DNA of 34,829 bases from an uncultured Lentisphaerota bacterium (GCA_900320225.1 ONRL01000058.1:1-34829); one strand, 5' to 3'. Counted from the stretch's first letter, positions 15,380 to 24,673 are shown. Program-made: numbers and translations. Notes: generated from the letters alone by a model not told the origin.

Positions 15380-15675
15380 CGTGGATGAAGCGGCGGGAGC
15401 GCCGCTTCCCCGAAAGGGCATGATCCCCCGAGTGGAAAACGTGAAAATGATACCATATCTCGCCTTTGAGCGCAAGGGGGCGGGCGGAGCGGAGGTTCGC
15501 TTCGGGAATGCGGGCTACGGGATGGACCGCGTCGCAAGACGCGGAACATCCCGCAGACTAAGGGGCCCGAAGTGAAGCCTCCAGACGCCCGCCCCGGCGG
15601 CGCGCTCGGCGAGCGCGCCCTACCAGGCGGGCGCAACAAGTTGCGCCCCTCCCGCAACGGGCAAGATGCCCGTTG
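15380..15675. repeat. Cluster of REP-like hairpins between the two operons
   Basis: Several compact inverted repeats lie in this gene-free stretch. GAAGCGGCG/CGCCGCTTC is near 15388-15410. GGGATG-GA-CCGCGTC-GCAA-GACGCGG-AA-CATCCC is at 15519-15552, with a GNRA-type loop. GGCGCGCTCG/CGAGCGCGCC is at 15599-15619; a related block, GGCGGCGCGCTCGGCGAGCA, is near 15280. GGGCGCAAC-AA-GTTGCGCCC is at 15629-15648. CAACGGGCA-AGA-TGCCCGTTG is at 15655-15675 and reads TGILPV on the minus strand. No conserved gene is seen in 15202-15686. The hairpins sit immediately downstream of the pilB-like stop and may protect the mRNA 3' end. Confidence 0.7.
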
Positions 15676-15686
15676 TCCCAGTGCGG

Positions 15687-17362
15687 TTAGGTGTAGCGGA
15701 GGACTTCGTCGACCGTGGTGTAGCCGTCGAGAATGGAGCGGACGCCGTCCTCGCGCATGGTGCGCATGCCGAGTTCGCGGGCCTTCTCGCGGATGATGAG
15801 CGTCGGCGAGCGCGCGTTGATGAGCTCGCGGCGAAGATCGCCTTGCGGCCCTTGTAGCCGGTGCCGTTGCAGGTCTTGCAGCCCTTGCCGAAGTAGAACG
15901 GGCGGCCGCCGATCTCGTCGCGCGTGAGGTTGATGCGGTCAAGCGTCTCGTCGTCCGGCTCGTAAGCAGTCTTGCACTCGCGGCAGCAGGTACGCAGAAG
16001 TCGCTGGCCGAGCACGGCCTCGAGCGTGGAGGCCACCATGTACGGGGCCACGTTCATGTCCACGAAACGCATCACGGCGCCGGCGGCGTCGTTCGTGTGG
16101 AGGGTGGAGAACACGAGGTGGCCGGTGAGGGCGGCCTGGATGGCCACTTCGGCCGTCTCGAGGTCGCGGATCTCGCCGATCAGCATGATGTCGGGGTCCT
16201 GACGCAGGAAGGCGCGCAGCACCTTCGGGAAGGTGTTGCCCACTTCGTGGTTGATCGGCACCTGTACGATGCCGTCCACGTCGTATTCGACAGGTTCCTC
16301 GGCGGTGAGCAGTTTCGACTCGATGGAGTTGATGCGCTTGAGAACGGAATAGAGCGTCGTGGTCTTGCCGGAGCCCGTCGGGCCGGTCACCACGATGATG
16401 CCGTTCGGCTTCTCGATGTCGATCGTGAGCTGCTCGTAGACGTCTTCGGCGAGGCCCACGTTCTCGAGGTCGAGGGACGTGGCGCTCTGGTCGAGAATAC
16501 GCATGACCACCGACTCGCCGTGCGTCGTGGGCAGGCACGAGACGCGGAGGTCGACGGGGCGGCCGGCGACGGTGATCGCGATGCGGCCGTCCTGCGGGAT
16601 GCGGCGCTCGGCGATGTTGAGGTTCGCCATGATCTTGACGCGCGAGATGATGGCGGGGGCCATGGAGACGTCCGGGGCCTTCACCTCGTAGAGCGCGCCG
16701 TCCACGCGGTAGCGGATCTTGAAGTCCTTCTCGAACGGCTCGATGTGGATGTCGGCCGCGCGGTCCACGACGCCCTGGTAGAGGATCATGTTCACGAACT
16801 TGACGACGGCGTTGGAGTTCGCGGCGGCGTCGAGGGCGGCGACGTCGTTGGGGTCGCTCTTCAGGGACTCGTCGGCGTCCATGCCCTCGCCGAGGGACTT
16901 GAGCATGTCGGCGACGGAGTCGGAGGAGTCGCCGTAGTGCTGCGCGATGCGGTCGTTGAGGTCCTTCTCGCGCGCCATGACGAAGCGCACCTCCTTGGAG
17001 AGGGCGAACGTCACCTCGTCGGAGACGCGGGGGTCGACGAGGTTCGAGGTGGCGAGGGTGACGGACGAGTCGTCCACGCCCACGCACAGCACGTTGTACA
17101 TGCGGGCGATGGAGGCGGGGATGGCGTTCACCACGTCGTCGGTCAGCTCCATGTTCGCGAGGTCGATGACCTCGCAGCCCTGGTAGGCGGCCATCATGCC
17201 GAGGAGGCTGTCCTCGTCGATGTAGCCGCCGTCCACGACGATTTCGCGGACGGTCTTGCCGGCGGCGTTGCGCTGTTCCTCGCGAATCGTCTCGACGGCG
17301 TCCTGGTCCAGGACACCGTTCTTGACGAGGAGGTCGAGAAGTGGATCGAATGACTCTGACAT
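15687..17362 (-). CDS. pilB: PilB/GspE-type pilus assembly ATPase, 3' end frameshifted
   Basis: A T4P/T2SS assembly ATPase. Residues 1-150 are an MshEN-like N-terminal domain ([16 protein letters not shown]). The core has [18 protein letters not shown], Walker [10 protein letters not shown], Asp box [12 protein letters not shown], the His box FSTLHTNDA and zinc ligands CRECKTAY and [13 protein letters not shown]. After GYKGRKAIF the frame breaks near 15835. The conserved end ([30 protein letters not shown]) continues in another frame to a TAA at 15687. Compared with the paralogue at 18472-20142, about 8-9 codons plus one nucleotide (near 25 nt) are missing there. As written, the protein would instead run to 15620 with an arginine/serine-rich false tail ending in repeat-encoded TGILPV. 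The start directly follows the pilT stop. Confidence 0.85.
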
Positions 17363-18457
17363 TTAACGGCGCCCCATTTCTTCCTTAAGTTTGGAGACCA
17401 CGGAGTCGGGGTCTTGGCTCTTGGTGATAAGCTCGTCGTAGGAGATGAGCCCTTTTCTGTAGTGATCCATGAGGCAGGCATCGAGCGTAACCATGCCGAA
17501 CTTCGCGCCGGTCTGGATGTCGGAGCGGATCTGGAAGGTCTTGTTGTCGCGGATGCGGCTGCGGATGGAAGGCGTGGCCAGCATGATCTCGAATGCGGCG
17601 ATACGGCCGTGGACCTCGCCGTTCGCGTTGAGCTTCGGCAGGAGAATCTGGGAGATCACGGCCTGCAGGCCCACGGAGAGCTGCGTGCGCACCTGTTCCT
17701 GCTGGTCGGTGGGGAATGCGTCGACGATGCGGTCGATCGTCTCGGCCGCGCCAGTCGTGTGGAGCGTGCCGAACACGAGGTGGCCCGTTTCGGCGGCGGT
17801 GATGGCCGCGCCGATCGTCTCGAGGTCGCGCATTTCGCCCACGAGGATCACGTCGGGGTCCTGGCGGAGCGCACGGCGGATGGCTTCGGCGAAGCTCGGC
17901 ACGTCCGATCCGACTTCGCGCTGGGTGACGAGCGACTTGCGGGACGTGTGGTAGAACTCGATCGGGTCCTCGATCGTGATGATGTGCACGCCGCGTTCGC
18001 GGTTGATGACGTCGATCATCGAGGCGAGCGTGGTGGACTTGCCGGAGCCCGTCGGGCCCGTCACGAGGATGAGGCCGCGCGGCTTGAAGAGGAGTTCCTT
18101 CACCGTTTGGGGAAGACCGATCTGCTCAAGCGTGAGCAGGGAGGAGGGGATCATGCGGAGCACGCTGCCCCAGCGCTTGCGCTCCTTGAACACGGAGACG
18201 CGGAAGCGGGTGCCGTCCTCGTGCGCGAGCGCGAAGTCGGCGCCGCCGTTCTTCTCGACCTCGGCGATCTGCTCGGGAGTCATCATTTCGTGGCAGAGCT
18301 TGCACGTGTCCTCCTCCGAGAACGCCTCGTCGGCGATGGCCACGAGCTCGCCGTGGACGCGGAGTTCGGGGGGCATGAACGCGCGCACGTGCAGGTCGCT
18401 CGCGCCTTCGTCGATCGTCGCCTGCAGCAGTTCCTTCATCGTGATGTCGGTTGCCAT
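17363..18457 (-). CDS. pilT: PilT twitching-motility retraction ATPase
   Basis: A 364-aa protein of normal PilT length. It has the N-terminal PAS-like part (GASDLHVRAFMPPELRVHG), Walker A GPTGSGKSTTLASM, Asp box TIEDPIEF, Walker B DPDVILVGEMRDLETI, the His box GTLHTTGAAETIDRIVDAFP and the C-terminal AFEIMLATPSIRSRIRD, the AIRNLIRE-like motif of PilT. PilT disassembles type IV pili from the inner-membrane base. AAGGAG lies 5 nt before the ATG. It sits between two pilB-like ATPase genes, 14 nt after one and directly abutting the other, so all three are probably cotranscribed. All key residues are present. Confidence 0.95.
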   Translation of the reverse strand: MATDITMKELLQATIDEGASDLHVRAFMPPELRVHGELVAIADEAFSEEDTCKLCHEMMTPEQIAEVEKNGGADFALAHEDGTRFRVSVFKERKRWGSVLRMIPSSLLTLEQIGLPQTVKELLFKPRGLILVTGPTGSGKSTTLASMIDVINRERGVHIITIEDPIEFYHTSRKSLVTQREVGSDVPSFAEAIRRALRQDPDVILVGEMRDLETIGAAITAAETGHLVFGTLHTTGAAETIDRIVDAFPTDQQEQVRTQLSVGLQAVISQILLPKLNANGEVHGRIAAFEIMLATPSIRSRIRDNKTFQIRSDIQTGAKFGMVTLDACLMDHYRKGLISYDELITKSQDPDSVVSKLKEEMGRR

Positions 18458-18471
18458 GTCTTCTCCTTAGC

Positions 18472-20142
18472 CTAGTCCGCGTCGCCCATGGTGGCCTGGA
18501 GGACCTCCTTCAAGGAGGTCATGCCGGAGGCGACCTTGAGCATGCCGTCTTCGCGCAGCGTGCGCATGCCCATCTCTCTCGCGCGCTCGCGCAATACGGA
18601 AGAAGGCGCATGGTCGAAGATCAACCGCTGGATGGTGTCGTCGATCTCGAAGATCTCGAAGATGCCCTTGCGGCCCTTGTAGCCGCCGTTGCACTTGGAG
18701 CAGCCGCGGCCGATGTACATGCGCTCGGGCGCGGTCTTCGCGATCGCGCCGAGCATTTTGAGGTCGCGCTCGGTGGGCACGTACGACTCCTTGCAGTTCG
18801 TGCAGATGGCGCGCACGAGGCGCTGGGCCATCGCGGCGCGCACGGCGGAGGCGACGAGGAAGGGCTTCACGCCCATATCCGTCAGACGCGTCACGGCGCT
18901 CGGCGCGTCGTTGGTGTGCAGGGTGGAGAACACGAGGTGGCCGGTGAGAGCTGCCTCCATCGCGATGTCGGCGGTCTCGTCGTCGCGGATTTCGCCGATC
19001 ATCACGATGTTCGGCGCCTGACGCAGGATGGAGCGCAGGGCGGCGGAGAAGTCGAGGCCCACGTCGCGGTTCACCTGCACCTGGTTGATGCCGCTCATCT
19101 GGTATTCGACCGGGTCCTCGACGGTGATGATCTTCTTGTCGGGCGTGTTGATCTGCCCGAGGCAGGCGTACAGCGTCGTCGTCTTGCCGGAACCGGTCGG
19201 CCCGGTCACGAGCACCACGCCGTCCGAGAGGTGGATGAGGCGCTCGAACTTGTTCTGGTCGTCGGAGAGGAAGCCGAGCTGCGGCAGGCCGAGAGCGAGG
19301 TTCGACTTGTCGAGAATACGCATGACGATCGACTCGCCGTGGTTCGTGGGCACCGTCGAGACGCGGAGGTCGAGGTCGCGCCCGCCCACGTTGATCTGGA
19401 TGCGGCCGTCCTGCGGGATGCGCTTCTCCGAGATCTTGATCTTCGACATGATCTTGAAACGCGAGATCATCGCGCCCTGCAGGCGCTTCGGCGGCGAGTC
19501 CATCTTTCGGAGCGCGCCGTCGATGCGGTAGCGCACGCGGAACTCCTTCTCCATCGGCTCAAGGTGGATATCGGACGCCTTCATCTTGATCGCGTTGGAG
19601 AGGATGAGCGAGCAGAGGCGAATCACGGGCGTGTCGTCGCCGTCGCCGTCGCCGTCCTCGGCGCTGCCGTACTCGTCGCCGTCACGCGTCATGATCTGGT
19701 CGCCGCCCGTGGGGTAGAGCTTCTCCATCACGGCCTTGACTTCCTCGGCCGGCGCGAGGACTGCCTGCACGTCCTTGCCCTGCAGGACGTACCGCAGCGA
19801 GTCGATGGCGTCGTATCCCATCGGATCCGAGAGGACCACGGTCACGGAGTCGGCGTCCTTCATCACGGGCGCCACGCCGTACTTATGAGCGATCTCCGGC
19901 GAGATTTCCTTCGCCACCTCGGCGTCAATCGCGGCGGGGTCGATGCTCACGTACTTGATGCCGAACTGGTCGGCGATCGTGCCGAGCACGTCGTCCTCCG
20001 TCACGGCGCCCGAGGCGACGAGCACGTCAAGCGTGGTCTCGTTGCCCTCGCGCATCGCCGTGGAGGCGGCTTCGAGCTGTTCGGCCGTCACATACCCCGC
20101 TTCGCGCAGGAGCTGCAACACGTATTCGTCATTCGATGTCAT
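18472..20142 (-). CDS. pilB: PilB/GspE-type assembly ATPase (intact paralogue)
   Basis: A 556-aa protein. It has an N-terminal MshEN-like domain (VLQLLREAGYVTAEQLEAA, IADQFGIKYVSID), then SDIHLEPMEKEFRVRYRIDG, Walker [16 protein letters not shown], Asp box TVEDPVEYQM, Walker B IVMIGEIRDDETADIAM, His box [12 protein letters not shown], zinc ligands CTNC and GCSKCNGGYKGRKGIFE, and the full C-terminus GMRTLREDGMLKVASGMTSL. It drives pilus polymerisation or type II secretion. An acidic insert (SAEDGDGDGDDTP) follows the N-domain. It is the first gene of the pilB-pilT-pilB operon. No clear Shine-Dalgarno precedes the ATG, in keeping with a very short leader. Which ATPase serves pili and which serves secretion cannot be told. 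Confidence 0.93.
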   Translation of the reverse strand: MTSNDEYVLQLLREAGYVTAEQLEAASTAMREGNETTLDVLVASGAVTEDDVLGTIADQFGIKYVSIDPAAIDAEVAKEISPEIAHKYGVAPVMKDADSVTVVLSDPMGYDAIDSLRYVLQGKDVQAVLAPAEEVKAVMEKLYPTGGDQIMTRDGDEYGSAEDGDGDGDDTPVIRLCSLILSNAIKMKASDIHLEPMEKEFRVRYRIDGALRKMDSPPKRLQGAMISRFKIMSKIKISEKRIPQDGRIQINVGGRDLDLRVSTVPTNHGESIVMRILDKSNLALGLPQLGFLSDDQNKFERLIHLSDGVVLVTGPTGSGKTTTLYACLGQINTPDKKIITVEDPVEYQMSGINQVQVNRDVGLDFSAALRSILRQAPNIVMIGEIRDDETADIAMEAALTGHLVFSTLHTNDAPSAVTRLTDMGVKPFLVASAVRAAMAQRLVRAICTNCKESYVPTERDLKMLGAIAKTAPERMYIGRGCSKCNGGYKGRKGIFEIFEIDDTIQRLIFDHAPSSVLRERAREMGMRTLREDGMLKVASGMTSLKEVLQATMGDAD

Positions 20143-20156
20143 GGCTGTTGGCGAGT

Positions 20157-20185
20157 ATTGTAGCGAAACATTTGCGTGCGCGCAA
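20157..20185 (-). promoter_or_regulatory. Promoter of the pilB-pilT-pilB operon
   Basis: On the minus strand TTGCGC (20180-20185), a 17-bp spacer and TACAAT (20157-20162) form a good sigma70-like promoter. Transcription would start only about 8 nt before the ATG at 20142. A near-palindrome with ACATTT and AAATGT arms around GCGCGC overlaps the -35 region and could bind a regulator. Confidence 0.55.
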
Positions 20186-20204
20186 GCGAAATGTCACCGG
20201 AACG

Positions 20205-22001
20205 TTACCTGCGATTTTCGGCTCCCGCGCGGGCGACGCGCGCGACAATCCGCGACGCGCCGAGGTTTTTGAGCCCGAGCGCGCAGAAAATGCGGCCCAG
20301 GAAGTGGTTGGACTCGGCCCGGATCTCGCGGATCACGAGCCCGCTCTTCGCGCAGAGCGCGCGGAAGTCCTTGAGCGTCACGATGTGGATGTTGGGCGTG
20401 TCGTACCACTCGAAGGGCAACTGCGGGTTGACGGGCAGGTGGCCGCGGAAGAGGAGCAGCAGGCGGATGCGGTAGGACGCGAAGTTGGGGAACGACACCA
20501 CCGCCTCGCCCGCCTTGTTGAGGAGACGCGTGAGAAGTTCGCGCGGGTACTTGACGGTCTGGAGCGTCTCGGAGAGGACGGCGACGTCGTACGCGCCGTC
20601 GGGGATGAGGTCGAGCCCGGTGTCGGCGTCGTCGAACAGCACGTCGAGTCCGTCCGCGACGCCGGCGGCGATCTTGTCGCCGTCGATCTCGATGCCCGTG
20701 CCGCGCACGCGCTTCTCGTCGCGGAGCAAGTGGAGGAGCGAACCCGAACCGCAACCGACGTCAAGCACGCGCGCGCCGTCGGGGACGAGCGCCATCACGG
20801 ACGCGAGCGCCGCGCGCTTCTCGGGGAAGATCTCGCGCGACGCGTCGCCGAAGAAGCCGCCCATCAGTTTGCCGAGTTCCTTCGTGTGCGTGAGGAAGCC
20901 GTCGTGCCCGACCTTGATGTCGAGGTGGGCGTAGGCGACGGACTTCCCCTGACGCAGCATCCCCGAGGCGATCACACGGCTCTGTTCCTCCGAGAAGAGC
21001 CAGTCGCCGGAGATGGAGACGAGCAGGAGGCGCGACGTGATCCGGCGGCACACCTCGTCCAGCGAGCCGTACTTCGCGGCCGCGTCGTAGCGGTCCATCG
21101 CGTGCGTGATCTGAAGATAGGAATTCGCGTCGAAGCGCGCGAGGAACTTGCGGGCCTGGTACTCGAGGTAGCTCTCGATCGCGAACGTGGTGCCGAAGCG
21201 CGCAGCGTGCGCCTCCAGCCACTCCTTGCCGCGCTTGAGCCAGTCCTCCTGCTGCTTGCGCCCGAAGCGGCGGTTGAGGAGGTCAAGAGAGAGATAGGTG
21301 ATGTGCGCGACCTGGCGTGCCTGCGCGAGGCCCATGCGCGGGCCGGGGCCGTCGCCGTAGTAGTCGCCGCCCTTCCAGCCGGGGTCGAGCGTGATCGCGT
21401 AGCGTCCCACGATGTCGAACGCAAGCGCCTGCGCGTTGAGCGCCGCGCCGGAGGCGATCATCACCGCCTTGTCCACCTCGCCCGGATGCGCGGTGATCCA
21501 CTCAAGCACCTGTATGCCGCCGAAGCTGCCGCCCACGAGCCCCGCGAGATGCGTGACGCCGATCTCGCGCAGAAACGCGCGGTAGACCTCCACCGTGTCG
21601 CCGATCGTGAAACGCGGGAACGAAGACCCGTAGGGACGGCCGGTGGCGGGGTTGACGGAGGACGGGCCGGTGGTCCCCTTGCAGCCGCCGAGCACGTTCG
21701 CGCAGACCACGCGGTAGCGGTTCGTGTCGATGGCCTTGCCGGGGCCGACGATGGAATCCCACCAGCCGCTCGCGGACTCCTCGCCGGGGCGGTGTCCCGC
21801 GACGTGCGCGTCGCCCGTGAGCGCATGGCAGATGAAGACGACGTTGTCGTTCGCGGGCGTTTCGCGCCCGCACGCCTCCCACGCCACGTCGATCCGCGCG
21901 AGCGCGCCGCCGTCTTCGAGGCGGAAGCCCCCGGACGGCAGCGTCAGCGTCGTCACATGGGGTTCAACGACCCCGACGGTCTGGTGCTCGACGGGATCCA
22001 C
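20205..22001 (-). CDS. metX: MetX-MetW fusion: homoserine O-acyltransferase plus MetW methyltransferase-like domain
   Basis: A 598-aa fusion. Residues 1-395 are MetX, an alpha/beta hydrolase that acylates homoserine with acetyl- or succinyl-CoA at the first step of methionine synthesis. It shows FICHALTGDAHVAG, GPSSVNPATGRPYG, the nucleophile S159 in GGSFGG (usually GGSMGG), D333 in SGDWLF and H366 in VGHDGFL. Residues 396-598 are MetW, with the SAM-binding-like motif VLDVGCGSGSL at 412-422 and SFPNFASYRIRLLLLFRGHL, PFEWYDTPNIH and VTLKDFRALC. MetX and MetW are separate neighbouring genes in most bacteria. Start is GTG at 22001, 7 nt after the secDF stop, so it is probably cotranscribed with secDF. 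Acyl-donor preference cannot be read safely. Confidence 0.93.
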   Translation of the reverse strand: MDPVEHQTVGVVEPHVTTLTLPSGGFRLEDGGALARIDVAWEACGRETPANDNVVFICHALTGDAHVAGHRPGEESASGWWDSIVGPGKAIDTNRYRVVCANVLGGCKGTTGPSSVNPATGRPYGSSFPRFTIGDTVEVYRAFLREIGVTHLAGLVGGSFGGIQVLEWITAHPGEVDKAVMIASGAALNAQALAFDIVGRYAITLDPGWKGGDYYGDGPGPRMGLAQARQVAHITYLSLDLLNRRFGRKQQEDWLKRGKEWLEAHAARFGTTFAIESYLEYQARKFLARFDANSYLQITHAMDRYDAAAKYGSLDEVCRRITSRLLLVSISGDWLFSEEQSRVIASGMLRQGKSVAYAHLDIKVGHDGFLTHTKELGKLMGGFFGDASREIFPEKRAALASVMALVPDGARVLDVGCGSGSLLHLLRDEKRVRGTGIEIDGDKIAAGVADGLDVLFDDADTGLDLIPDGAYDVAVLSETLQTVKYPRELLTRLLNKAGEAVVSFPNFASYRIRLLLLFRGHLPVNPQLPFEWYDTPNIHIVTLKDFRALCAKSGLVIREIRAESNHFLGRIFCALGLKNLGASRIVARVARAGAENRR

Positions 22002-22008
22002 ATCCGCA

Positions 22009-24549
22009 TCACTTCGAGGTACCTTCGGCCGTGAACTTCGGGCGACGGCCCTTGTAGAACCACATCATGATGGGCGTCGCGATGAACACCGACGAGTAGG
22101 TGCCCGCGATGACGCCGATGAGCATCGTCAGCGCGAAGTCGAAGATCGAACCGTCGCCGAACGCGAAGAGCGCGAGCACCGCGAAGAACGTGGTGATCGA
22201 GGTGATCACCGTGCGGCTCAGGCACTCGTTGAGGGCGCGGTTGCAGAGCTCCTTGAACCCGCTCTTCTGGTCGCGGCGCAGGTCTTCGCGGATGCGGTCG
22301 AACACGACGATCGTGTCGTTCACCGAATAGCCGATGATCGTGAGGAGCGCGGTGATCACGAGCAGCGAGACCTGCCGTCCGCAGAGCGAGTACAGGCCGA
22401 GCGAGATGAGCGCGTCGTGCGCGAGCGCCACGAGCGCGCCGAGGCCGAAGCCGAACTCGAAGCGGAAGGCGACGTAGATCAGGATCGCGCAGAGCGAGAG
22501 AACCACGGCCCACGTGCCGGACTTCTTGAGGTCGGCGCCCACGACGGAACCGATCTCGCTCGCGTCGCGGCGCTCGATGCCGGCGTCCGGGAACGCGTCC
22601 TTCAGCAACTTGGTCACATGCCCGGCGACGTCCGTGACGCCCTTGTCATTCGCGTTGTCGGACGTGTAGCCCGTCTTGACGAGGAGCTTGTCGGATCCCT
22701 GGGTCTGGATGACGGTGGCGTTGTCAAACGGATTGAGCGTCTTGCGCACGTCCGCGACGGACGGCATCTTGCCCTCCTGGACGTCGAACACGATCGAGGT
22801 GCCGCCCGTGAGGTCCACGGCGAGGACGGACGCGGGCTTCACGACCGCGCGGATGGCGAAAATGGCGATGGTGAGCGCCACGACGGCGGCAGACGCGATC
22901 GTCATGTACTTGCCGAGCTTGACGAAGTCGACGCTCGGGACCTTCTTGAAGATGTTGAGCATCTTGAAGGGCTTCATCGAGTCGGGGTTCGAGGTCTTCT
23001 CGAAGACGAGGCGCGTGACGACCACGGCCGTGAACATCGAGATGACCACGCCGGCCGTGAGGGTGATGGCGAAACCGCGCACCGGACCCGTGCCGACGAC
23101 GAAGAGGATGACGCCCGTGACGATCGTCGTGATGTTCGAGTCGAGAATCGCGGTAAAGGCGCGGCCGTAGCCGTTCTTGATCGCTGTGGCGACCGAGGCC
23201 TTGTTGGCGAACTCCTCGCGGATGCGCTCGAAGATGATCACGTTCGCGTCCACGGCCATGCCGAGGGTGAGGACGATGCCCGCGATGCCGGGCATCGTCA
23301 GGACGGGAAGCTGGAGCGAGCCGGTCGCGCCCATCGAAGCGTCCTTCGCGAACACGCCGAGGACGTTCGCCACGATTACGAGCGCGGCGGGAAGCAGGAC
23401 GATGTCAAGCAGGAGCGCGATGTTCGCGATCACGCCGGCGTACCAGTAGTAGATGAACATGAAGAGCGCGACGAGCGCGAAGCCGAGCAGGGCGGCGATG
23501 AGGCCGGCCTGCTTCGCGTCTTCGCCCACGGTCGGCGAGACGGACTCCTCGGCGAGCAGCTTGAGCGGCACGGGCAACGCGCCCGCGTTGAGGTCGTTTG
23601 CGAGGCGCTGCGCCTCCGCCACCGAGAAGCTGCCGGAAATCTGGCCCTGCGTCTCAATCTCGCTCTGCAGGACGGGGGCGGACACGAGCGTGCCGTCCAG
23701 GATGATCGCCAGTTCGCGGCCGCGGTCGGTCGAGTTCTTCGCGCCGTGGGCGATGTAGTTGCGCGTGAGCTTGCGCATGAGGTTGCCGCCCTTGCTGTTG
23801 AGCTTGAAGCCGACCACGGGGCGCCCCACCTGGTCGCGTTCGACGCGCGCCGAGACGAGGTACTCGCCCGTCAGCTCCGTCTTGCGGCTCACGTAGTTCG
23901 GGTGGTACGAGTTGTCCTTGGACTTCTCCAGCATGAACTGGTAGCCCTGCGGCGGCCTGCCGAAGGAGCTCAGGCGCGTCTTGTAGCCCGGCTTCTTCGC
24001 GATCGCCACGTAGTTCGTCGCGCGGGCGAAGCCCTCGCCCGTCGAGCTGAGCACGTACCCCTCGGGGATCTTGCCCGACGACATCAGCTTGCTGGCGAGC
24101 TCCTGGTTGCGCGGGTGCGTGAGGCGGAACTCCAGGTAGGAGGCACTCTGGAGCGAGCGCTTCGCCTCGGCGCGCGTGGCGTCGTCGATGCCCGGCAGCT
24201 GCACGAGCAGGCGATGGCCCTTCATGCCCTGGATCACGGGCTCGTTCATGCCCATGCCGTCCACGCGGCGGCGCACCACCTCGACGACACGGTCGTCGCA
24301 GCCGACCAGCGCCTCGTCAACCCGGGCCTGGATGGCCGCCGTGTCGTTCGTGTCCGCGACCTGGGCCATCACGGACTCGCGGAGAGCGTCCTCGTCCACG
24401 CCCAAGGTGAAGGACGTGCCGCCCTTCAAGTCAAGCCCCAGACGAATCTTCTCGCCCAAGGGCGTCGTGACGGCAACAGAAAAGATGGCAACGGCCAGCA
24501 AAACCAGCCATTTCCACAGATTGGCACGAATCGATGTGTCGAAATTCAT
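22009..24549 (-). CDS. secDF: Fused protein translocase subunit SecDF
   Basis: An 846-aa fusion of SecD (about residues 1-500) and SecF (about 540-846), inner-membrane RND-fold proteins that use proton flow to pull proteins through SecYEG. SecD marks are the first membrane helix (LWKWLVLLAVAIFSV), GLDLKGGTSFTL, a periplasmic P1 domain and LTLGMAVDANVIIFERIREE at 428-446. SecF marks are AVDLTGGTSIVFDV, SVVGADLKKSG and IGYSVNDTIVVFDRIRED. Twelve membrane helices are expected. A TGAGG Shine-Dalgarno lies 8 nt before the ATG. A five-codon open frame (MRFKE) at 24546-24563 overlaps the start by 4 nt. The gene has its own promoter and is followed by metXW after 7 nt. Confidence 0.96.
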   Translation of the reverse strand: MNFDTSIRANLWKWLVLLAVAIFSVAVTTPLGEKIRLGLDLKGGTSFTLGVDEDALRESVMAQVADTNDTAAIQARVDEALVGCDDRVVEVVRRRVDGMGMNEPVIQGMKGHRLLVQLPGIDDATRAEAKRSLQSASYLEFRLTHPRNQELASKLMSSGKIPEGYVLSSTGEGFARATNYVAIAKKPGYKTRLSSFGRPPQGYQFMLEKSKDNSYHPNYVSRKTELTGEYLVSARVERDQVGRPVVGFKLNSKGGNLMRKLTRNYIAHGAKNSTDRGRELAIILDGTLVSAPVLQSEIETQGQISGSFSVAEAQRLANDLNAGALPVPLKLLAEESVSPTVGEDAKQAGLIAALLGFALVALFMFIYYWYAGVIANIALLLDIVLLPAALVIVANVLGVFAKDASMGATGSLQLPVLTMPGIAGIVLTLGMAVDANVIIFERIREEFANKASVATAIKNGYGRAFTAILDSNITTIVTGVILFVVGTGPVRGFAITLTAGVVISMFTAVVVTRLVFEKTSNPDSMKPFKMLNIFKKVPSVDFVKLGKYMTIASAAVVALTIAIFAIRAVVKPASVLAVDLTGGTSIVFDVQEGKMPSVADVRKTLNPFDNATVIQTQGSDKLLVKTGYTSDNANDKGVTDVAGHVTKLLKDAFPDAGIERRDASEIGSVVGADLKKSGTWAVVLSLCAILIYVAFRFEFGFGLGALVALAHDALISLGLYSLCGRQVSLLVITALLTIIGYSVNDTIVVFDRIREDLRRDQKSGFKELCNRALNECLSRTVITSITTFFAVLALFAFGDGSIFDFALTMLIGVIAGTYSSVFIATPIMMWFYKGRRPKFTAEGTSK

Positions 24550-24587
24550 TCTTTGAACCTCATTTCTCCTTGTAAAACGGAACGGAT

Positions 24588-24616
24588 ATTATAATATATC
24601 GGCGGCGGGTTGGCAA
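24588..24616 (-). promoter_or_regulatory. Promoter of secDF-metXW
   Basis: On the minus strand TTGCCA (24611-24616), exactly 17 bp, TATAAT (24588-24593). This is a near-consensus sigma70 promoter with its expected start near 24580, leaving a leader of about 30 nt before the secDF ATG at 24549. Confidence 0.75.
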
Positions 24617-24628
24617 GGGGGGAGGGCG

Positions 24629-24651
24629 CAATTGTTGAAAAATAACAATTG
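24629..24651. repeat. AT-rich inverted repeat upstream of the secDF promoter
   Basis: CAATTGTT-GAAAAAT-AACAATTG is a perfect 8-bp inverted repeat just upstream of the secDF -35 box and downstream of the 82-aa membrane protein gene. It could be an operator for secDF or a weak terminator for the upstream cluster; the stem is AT-rich and no clear T run follows. Confidence 0.45.
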
Positions 24652-24673
24652 CCTGCTATTGACACAAATGGGG

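Noticed and set aside
15620-15690. The arginine/serine-rich C-terminus of the pilB-like frame ending in TGILPV as a real protein tail
   Set aside because: It is an out-of-frame reading of the conserved PilB end plus a REP-like hairpin; the proper C-terminus is present in another frame with its own stop.
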